Shown here piece after piece: positions 59,492 through 64,000 of a stretch of 64,000 nt of DNA. The DNA comes from Rhodobacter sp. (GTDB lineage: Bacteria > Pseudomonadota > Alphaproteobacteria > Rhodobacterales > Rhodobacteraceae), in the NCBI GenBank assembly GCA_020637515.1, contig JACKKG010000001.1, positions 806,001 to 870,000 on the forward strand, written 5' to 3'. The position numbers and the translations under genes are program-made. Position 1 is the stretch's first letter; every line of letters begins with the position of its first letter. Under the pieces are notes generated by a model. That model was given only the letters and a program-made list of their open reading frames with translations, had not been told where the DNA came from and made no database searches.

Positions 59492-60760
59492 CTACTCGGC
59501 CGCGGCTTGCATCGCGGCGGGTTGGGCCAGATCCTCCAGATGGTCCGCGATCGCGGCGGCGATCGCGCGTTTGTCATCGACCGGCGTCACGCCATCGCGG
59601 CGCACCAGAAGCGCGCGCTGTTCGGTGCCGCGCGTGTCCTCGCCGCGCGTGGCGACGATCAGGCTGCACTGGTCCAGGCGCTTCGAGGCGACGCGGATCA
59701 GCTCTTCCTCGGTGACGCCTTCCAGATACTTGAAGGCGATGGTGTGCATCGCGCCACCGGCGGCCATCGCCATGTCGATCACCTTTTCCGTCGGCTCCAG
59801 TTCCAGCATCAGGCTGGCCTGACCCGAGGCGATCTTGCCGCTCACCGCCTGTTTCGGCCGGTAATCCGCCACCCCGGCCGAAAAGACCCCGGCGAACAGC
59901 CCTGCCTTTGCCCGCGCGACCACCGTGTCGCGATAGGCGTCATAGGTGCGCGTCACCGTGACCGGCATCGGCGTCTTCGGTTGCCAGGCGCCGTCGCCCA
60001 GGATCAGCTCGGCCGCGGCGCCGCGCCAGGTCAGTTCCTCGGCCACGCGGGCGCCCAGACGGCCGCGAAAGCGGTTGACGATGCGCCGCACCCCGTCAAT
60101 GGGCACGGGCGTGGGACCGGCGGTGACCATGATCCGCCGCCCCGCCAGGGCCGAGGTGCTGAGCGCGCGGCCGACGGCGATGCACAACAGTTCGGTCTCA
60201 GGAAGGTTGTGTTTGCCATAGGCGTCGCGCGGGGCGATCAGCCGCACGCCCTGCGCCGCCAGCCGGCGCGCGTTGTCCACCAGTTGCGCGTTGTGCATGG
60301 TGCCGTGCATCGTCGGCGCCACCAGCACCTGGGTGCGCCCCTGCTCCATCCGGCCCAGCGCCGAGATCAGCGTGGCGGTGACGACGGTGTCGCCGATCCC
60401 GTGCGCCATCTTGGCAAGGGTCGAATGGGTGGCGGGGGCGACCAGATAGGCGTCGAACGGCGCCCCGTCGCTGAGGTGTTCGGCGCGCCAGGTCAGAGCG
60501 GTCACGACCGGCCCCAGCGTCGCCCATTCCAGCGCCTCGCGCGCGACGTAGTGCAGCGCGTCCTCGCTGGCAAAGGCGACGACCGAGGCCCCGTGCCGCC
60601 TGAGGCCGCGCGCGACCTCGGGCGCCTTCATTGCCGCGATGCCGCCCGTGACCAGCAACGCGATGCGCTTGCCGGCCAGCCGGTCCGACACCCGGGGCAC
60701 GTCATGGTCGCCCATGCCCGAGGGCGTGGGCGCGCGGAAATCCCAATCATACAGGCTCAT
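59492..60760 (-). CDS. CoaBC-like flavoprotein with altered decarboxylase site
   Basis: 422 residues: a 25-residue extension, an N-terminal flavin domain (residues about 28-195, VTGGIAAMKAPEVARGLRR, VAPATHSTLAKMAHGIGD) and a C-terminal DFP domain (residues about 205-415, VTAGPTPVPIDGVRRIVNRF, FSAGVADYRPK). In true phosphopantothenoylcysteine decarboxylases the flavin domain needs His, an Asn in the APAMN motif, and a Cys in an ACG motif. Here His95 in AEHLSDG is kept, but the motif reads APTMHGTMHN (His152 for Asn) and the ACG stretch reads DAYGKH. So it is unlikely to be a normal coaBC. It overlaps the transglutaminase gene by four bases and has AGGAGG seven bases upstream. Confidence 0.8.
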   Translation of the reverse strand: MSLYDWDFRAPTPSGMGDHDVPRVSDRLAGKRIALLVTGGIAAMKAPEVARGLRRHGASVVAFASEDALHYVAREALEWATLGPVVTALTWRAEHLSDGAPFDAYLVAPATHSTLAKMAHGIGDTVVTATLISALGRMEQGRTQVLVAPTMHGTMHNAQLVDNARRLAAQGVRLIAPRDAYGKHNLPETELLCIAVGRALSTSALAGRRIMVTAGPTPVPIDGVRRIVNRFRGRLGARVAEELTWRGAAAELILGDGAWQPKTPMPVTVTRTYDAYRDTVVARAKAGLFAGVFSAGVADYRPKQAVSGKIASGQASLMLELEPTEKVIDMAMAAGGAMHTIAFKYLEGVTEEELIRVASKRLDQCSLIVATRGEDTRGTEQRALLVRRDGVTPVDDKRAIAAAIADHLEDLAQPAAMQAAAE

Positions 60761-61836
60761 GCCCGCACCTCCTGGTCCTCGGCGGTGGCGTTCGCCTCGG
60801 CCGCGCGGCCCCAGCGCAGATGCGCCCCGCGCGCCCGGTCCACCCTGGTGTTCAGGGCTTCGAAGTGGCGGGTCTGGAATCGGCTTTTCTTGCCCATCTC
60901 GTCCACGATGGCGTCCACGACCTGGATCTCGAACAGATCGAGGTGCTGGATCTCCATCGCCGGGATATAGGGCGCGCCCTCGGCCAGGACGGGTTCCTCG
61001 CGATGCGCCATCCAGGGGAACATCTCCAGGAAGATGCGATAGCTGGCATAGTCATAGGACGAATCGCAGCCGTGCCAGCGGTCGCCCAGTTTCACGGCGG
61101 CAAAGTAGTGCTTCACGGTCGGGCGTTGCAGCGCCAGCCAGCCGGACGGCATCAGCTTGCCCAGCACACTGGTGGACATGGGGATTTCGACGAACCCGGC
61201 CTCGAGCCCGGCAGCGCGCAGCAGCGCCACCTGAAGGTTTGTCTTGGTCGTGCACATGCCCACGCCCCGGCGCAGGGTGTCCGAGGCGCGCTCTTGCCAG
61301 GCGCCGAAACGGTAGGGCATCTTGTGCACGAATCGCAGCACCGCCTCGGCGGTCGAGGCCGGCGAGGCCCGCCGCAGGCGCGCGGCCTGCCGCCGGATGT
61401 CGGGATGCGTCACGTCGCAAAGCGTGCCGGGATCGGGCAGGGCCGCGGGCGGGGTCGCGTCGGCCTCGGCGGCATCGGCGGCGACCAGGGCCTTGGCCAA
61501 CGCGCGACGCAGGCTGCGGTGGCGGGGTTGCGCCCAGTCCTGCGCGCCGGTATCCAGCGTCCAGATCCGGGCCGGCAGATCCATGGCTTGCAACGTCTGG
61601 CCGGTCGGGCCAAAGTGGTTTCCGGGCCCGAACCAGTCGCGCGGCCCGGCCAGGCGACCGTCCAGCACGACGTGCAGGGGATGCGCGGCGCCATCGGACA
61701 GGGCGGTTCCCGGCGCCAGCGTGGTCACACGGCCCTGCGCGAACAGATCCTCGTCGAATGCGTCCAGATACAGACCCAGAGTTGAATCGCGGAACAGATC
61801 AAGCAATTCAAGGTTGAGTTTATGTGCAGCAGTCAT
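60757..61836 (-). CDS. Transglutaminase-like protein with cyclic-nucleotide-sensor-like N-terminus
   Basis: 359 residues. A transglutaminase-like core with triad Cys195 in GMCTTKTNLQ, His243 in TVKHYFAAVK and Asp258 in WHGCDSSYDYA. The N-terminal 110 residues (GRVTTLAPGTALSDG, HVVLDGRLAG, ARIWTLDTGAQDW, HRSLRRALAKALVAA) have the beta-roll and helix pattern of cNMP-binding domains, seen by eye only. First gene of a two-gene operon with the CoaBC-like gene. No signal peptide, so cytoplasmic. Substrate unknown. Confidence 0.75.
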   Translation of the reverse strand: MTAAHKLNLELLDLFRDSTLGLYLDAFDEDLFAQGRVTTLAPGTALSDGAAHPLHVVLDGRLAGPRDWFGPGNHFGPTGQTLQAMDLPARIWTLDTGAQDWAQPRHRSLRRALAKALVAADAAEADATPPAALPDPGTLCDVTHPDIRRQAARLRRASPASTAEAVLRFVHKMPYRFGAWQERASDTLRRGVGMCTTKTNLQVALLRAAGLEAGFVEIPMSTSVLGKLMPSGWLALQRPTVKHYFAAVKLGDRWHGCDSSYDYASYRIFLEMFPWMAHREEPVLAEGAPYIPAMEIQHLDLFEIQVVDAIVDEMGKKSRFQTRHFEALNTRVDRARGAHLRWGRAAEANATAEDQEVRA

Positions 61837-62188
61837 TGGATTTTGTCCCCCATGTCAAGGCTGTGCAGCAGACGGGCCGGCCTCTCCAATCGGGCAGCGA
61901 TCCGAGACCGGTCACACGCGCAGGTTAGCGCCCTCATGCACGCGGAAGAAGAGTTTTGTTTCCAAAACAAAAACAAATCAGTGGATTGTTGCCGCGAGCG
62001 AACCAACCCCGGCGGGTGTGCGGTCGGGGGCGGGCGCAACCTTCCGTAACGTCGCTTAGGTCTTTCCGAACGAAAATTAAGTTGAAACGAACCCCTCGAA
62101 CCGCAATTCTGGGTTCAGGCGCCTGGAGAGGACCGGCACCGCCGACCAACGGCGGGTCAGGAGGGGCGCCGGTCTGGGAGGGCCACCC
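61837..62188. other. 352-base intergenic region
   Basis: No gene seen. AT-rich parts around 61950-61980 (GTTTTG-TTTC-CAAAAC inverted repeat at 61953-61968) and 62070-62090 (ACGAAAATTAAG) look like promoter DNA for the diverging transglutaminase operon and livH. The rest up to livH is GC-rich leader with GAGGGGC and GGGAGGG before the ATG at 62189. Confidence 0.5.
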
Positions 62189-63064
62189 ATGGATGTTTTG
62201 CAACTGCTGTTGAGCGGTCTCGCCAACGGCTGCGTTTACGGCCTTGTCGCGCTGGGCTTCGTGCTGATCTACAAGGCGACCGAAGCGGTCAATTTCGCCC
62301 AGGGCGATTTCATGATGCTGGGCGCCTATGTGATGGTCGGCCTGGTGAACCCGGAATACCTGGGCCTGAACTTCTGGCTGGCCGTGCCGCTCGCGCTCTT
62401 GATCCTCGGCGCGCTGGGCTATCTGCTGGACCTGACGGTGATCCGCTTCATGTTCGGCCAGAGCCAGACGGCAGTGGTGATCCTGACCATCGCGCTGGGC
62501 TATGTGATCCGTTTCGTGGCCGGGCTGATCTGGGGGCATGAACCCGTCAACCTGCACTCGCCGCTGGCGCTGGGCGATGTCCGCATGGGCGGCGTCGTGC
62601 TGAGCCTGGCGGATATCGCGGTGATCGTCGTCACGCTGCTGATGACGCTGTTCCTGTTCCAGTTCTTTCAGCGCACCAAGCTGGGGCTGGCGATGCAGGC
62701 GTCTTCGCAGAACCAGATGGCGGCCTATTACATGGGCATCCCGGTGCGCCGGGTGCAGGGGGCGGTCTGGGCGCTGGCCGGGGTCGTCGCCTGCGTCGCG
62801 GGGATTCTCTATGCGTCCAAGGGCACGCTGGCCATTTCCGCCGGGTTCATCGGCATCAAGGCCTTTGCGGCGGCGGTCATCGGCGGGTTCGGCAGCCTGC
62901 CCGGCGCGCTGATGGGGGGCATCATCGTCGGTGTGATCGAACCCTTTGCCGCCCGCTACCTGCCGACGGGCTACAGCCAGATCGCACCCTATGCGCTGCT
63001 GATCCTGGTCCTTGTTTTCCGTCCGCATGGCCTGTTCGCGCAGGTCCGCGTGAAAAAGGTCTGA
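62189..63064 (+). CDS. livH: Branched-chain amino acid ABC transporter permease LivH
   Basis: 291 residues with eight hydrophobic segments. LSGLANGCVYGLVALGFVLIYKATEAVNFAQGDFMMLGAY and AAVIGGFGSLPGALMGGIIVGVIEPFAARYL are conserved in LivH. It forms the inner-membrane channel with LivM. GGGAGGG lies five bases before the ATG at 62189. livM follows 4 bases on; the ATPases and binding protein are probably outside the window. Confidence 0.94.
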   Translation: MDVLQLLLSGLANGCVYGLVALGFVLIYKATEAVNFAQGDFMMLGAYVMVGLVNPEYLGLNFWLAVPLALLILGALGYLLDLTVIRFMFGQSQTAVVILTIALGYVIRFVAGLIWGHEPVNLHSPLALGDVRMGGVVLSLADIAVIVVTLLMTLFLFQFFQRTKLGLAMQASSQNQMAAYYMGIPVRRVQGAVWALAGVVACVAGILYASKGTLAISAGFIGIKAFAAAVIGGFGSLPGALMGGIIVGVIEPFAARYLPTGYSQIAPYALLILVLVFRPHGLFAQVRVKKV

Positions 63065-63068
63065 CGCC

Positions 63069-64000
63069 ATGCGCTTTCATTTCAAGACGAGTTACGATCA
63101 GGACATCCGGCTGTTCCCCGACTGGTGGAACTTTTCGCTGTATGCCGCGCTGCTGCTGCTGCTGCTGGTCATGCCGTGGCTGATCGACGACTTTTACCTG
63201 GGCGAGGTCACGAACGTGCTGATCTGGTCCGTCGCCGGGCTGGGGCTGATGATCCTGACCGGGCAGACCGGGCTGGTCAGCCTGGGGCATTCGGCCTTCA
63301 TGGCGCTGGGCTGCTACCTGACGGTAAACTTCATGGATGCAGGGCTGCCGTTCCTGGTGGCGTTCCTGCTGGCCGGGGTCGTCACCGGCGTGGTCGGCGC
63401 GCTGGTGGCCTTGCCGGCGCTGAAGCTGCACGGCGTCTATCTGTCGATCTTCACCCTGGCGCTCGCGATCCTGGCGGATGACATCATCGTCATCCTGGAC
63501 CACTGGACCGGCGGCGTGAACGGCATCTTCGCGCCCGAGATCTGGATCTTCGGGTTCGAGATCAACCGCTGGGCCATGCCGGCCAGCTGGTATTACCTGG
63601 CGCTGGGCACCGCGCTATTCGTGACCCTGATCTATCGCAACCTGTTGCGCGCGCCGCTGGGCCGGGCCTTTGCCGCCGTGCGCGATTCAGAGATCTCGGC
63701 GCAGGCGATGGGGGTGGACGTGGCCCGCACCAAGACCCTGGCCTTTGGCTTTTCCTGCGCCTTTGCCGGCATGGGGGGCGCGCTGATGGGGCTGTTCGCG
63801 GGGGCCTTCAACAACGAGACCTTCAACTTCCTGCTGGCGATCCAGCTATTGATGATGATCATCATCGGCGGGCTGGGGTTCATCCACGGCGCCTTTCTGG
63901 GGGCGATCGTGATCGCCTTTCTGCCGCAGCTTCTGGCGATCGGCACCGATTCGCTGGGGATCAACAGCGTGCCGGGCCTGGAGACCGGCGTGTTCGGCAT
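63069..64000 (+). CDS. livM: Branched-chain amino acid ABC transporter permease LivM, partial
   Basis: About 310 codons are visible and no stop is reached; cut by the right edge. Starts MRFHFKTSYDQDIRLFPD, with GLMILTGQTGLVSLGHSAFMALG, LPALKLHGVYLSIFTLALAIL and RNLLRAPLGRAFAAVRDSEISAQAMGV, the LivM core. Pairs with LivH, 4 bases upstream. Confidence 0.92.
   Translation, partial: MRFHFKTSYDQDIRLFPDWWNFSLYAALLLLLLVMPWLIDDFYLGEVTNVLIWSVAGLGLMILTGQTGLVSLGHSAFMALGCYLTVNFMDAGLPFLVAFLLAGVVTGVVGALVALPALKLHGVYLSIFTLALAILADDIIVILDHWTGGVNGIFAPEIWIFGFEINRWAMPASWYYLALGTALFVTLIYRNLLRAPLGRAFAAVRDSEISAQAMGVDVARTKTLAFGFSCAFAGMGGALMGLFAGAFNNETFNFLLAIQLLMMIIIGGLGFIHGAFLGAIVIAFLPQLLAIGTDSLGINSVPGLETGVFG

Noticed and set aside
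59492..60760. Ordinary housekeeping coaBC
   Set aside because: Asn of the APAMN motif and Cys of the ACG motif are replaced, so a normal decarboxylase role is doubtful.
1..64000. tRNA, rRNA or CRISPR array
   Set aside because: No cloverleaf-like or repeat-spacer pattern was seen in any intergenic gap; a tRNAscan-SE run would settle it.

Overview
The window is 64 kb of very GC-rich DNA from the chromosome of an alphaproteobacterium, almost certainly a member of the Rhodobacteraceae. Signs of this are the secB-fxsA-Tim44-Smr block, a CcrM-type GANTC methyltransferase next to rnhB, the histone deacetylase-like/xseB/ispA/dxs operon, the comF-grxC-nitrilase cluster, short Cys-pattern and Trp-rich secreted proteins typical of that family, and a dispersed intergenic hairpin that ends in a GGATATTT-like box. 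The genus is not determined. No rRNA, tRNA, CRISPR array, prophage or photosynthesis gene was seen.

Layout. 1-5.9 kb: a cut-off secreted protein, a GMC oxidoreductase, DUF3775, then tyrosine/homogentisate breakdown (hmgA, fahA) divergent from a MarR regulator, with a palindrome between them. 5.8-12.3 kb: HD hydrolase, a tail-anchored protein, secB, fxsA, Tim44-like and Smr proteins, a lipoprotein hydrolase, ilvA. 12.3-14.1 kb: divergent Hpt protein and receiver-SpoIIE phosphatase. 14.0-22.9 kb: a long minus-strand array (hslO, NUDIX, cca, two half ABC exporters, VOC protein, RNA uracil methyltransferase, a frameshifted FG-GAP-like gene). 23.0-25.8 kb: a small envelope cluster with two L,D-transpeptidases and a CAP-domain lipoprotein, then a 58-residue membrane peptide. 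25.8-38.6 kb: hemH, comF-grxC-nitrilase-MarR, alkB, mutY, DciA-like DUF721, DsbA, CaiB, corA, EamA, amn. 38.8-40.5 kb: HU, rhodanese, outer-membrane barrel. 40.5-48.4 kb: minus-strand dxs/ispA/xseB/HDAC operon, htpX, sugar/adenosine kinase, nth, MFS. 48.5-52.3 kb: an RdhA-like corrinoid/[4Fe-4S] protein, AraC-MGMT fusion, OmpA lipoprotein, FadR-type regulator. 52.5-54.5 kb: a complete 2,016-bp IS1595-type element with inverted ends, 8-bp target duplication and a P63C-like passenger gene. 54.6-64 kb: ccrM, rnhB, small secreted proteins, a membrane-anchored winged-helix protein, a methyltransferase, a two-gene operon of a CoaBC-like flavoprotein plus a transglutaminase, and branched-chain amino acid permeases livH/livM (livM runs off the end).

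Most of the window is ordinary core genome. The best candidates for something new are (1) the translationally coupled CoaBC-like/transglutaminase pair at 59.5-61.8 kb, where the flavoprotein has lost the Asn and Cys of a phosphopantothenoylcysteine decarboxylase and the transglutaminase carries a cyclic-nucleotide-sensor-like N-terminus, (2) the P63C-like passenger in the insertion sequence, (3) a periplasmic protein built of four two-cysteine repeats, and (4) a membrane-anchored DNA-binding protein overlapping a small secreted protein gene. All function statements are from reading the sequence by eye and from family knowledge; no database search was made.
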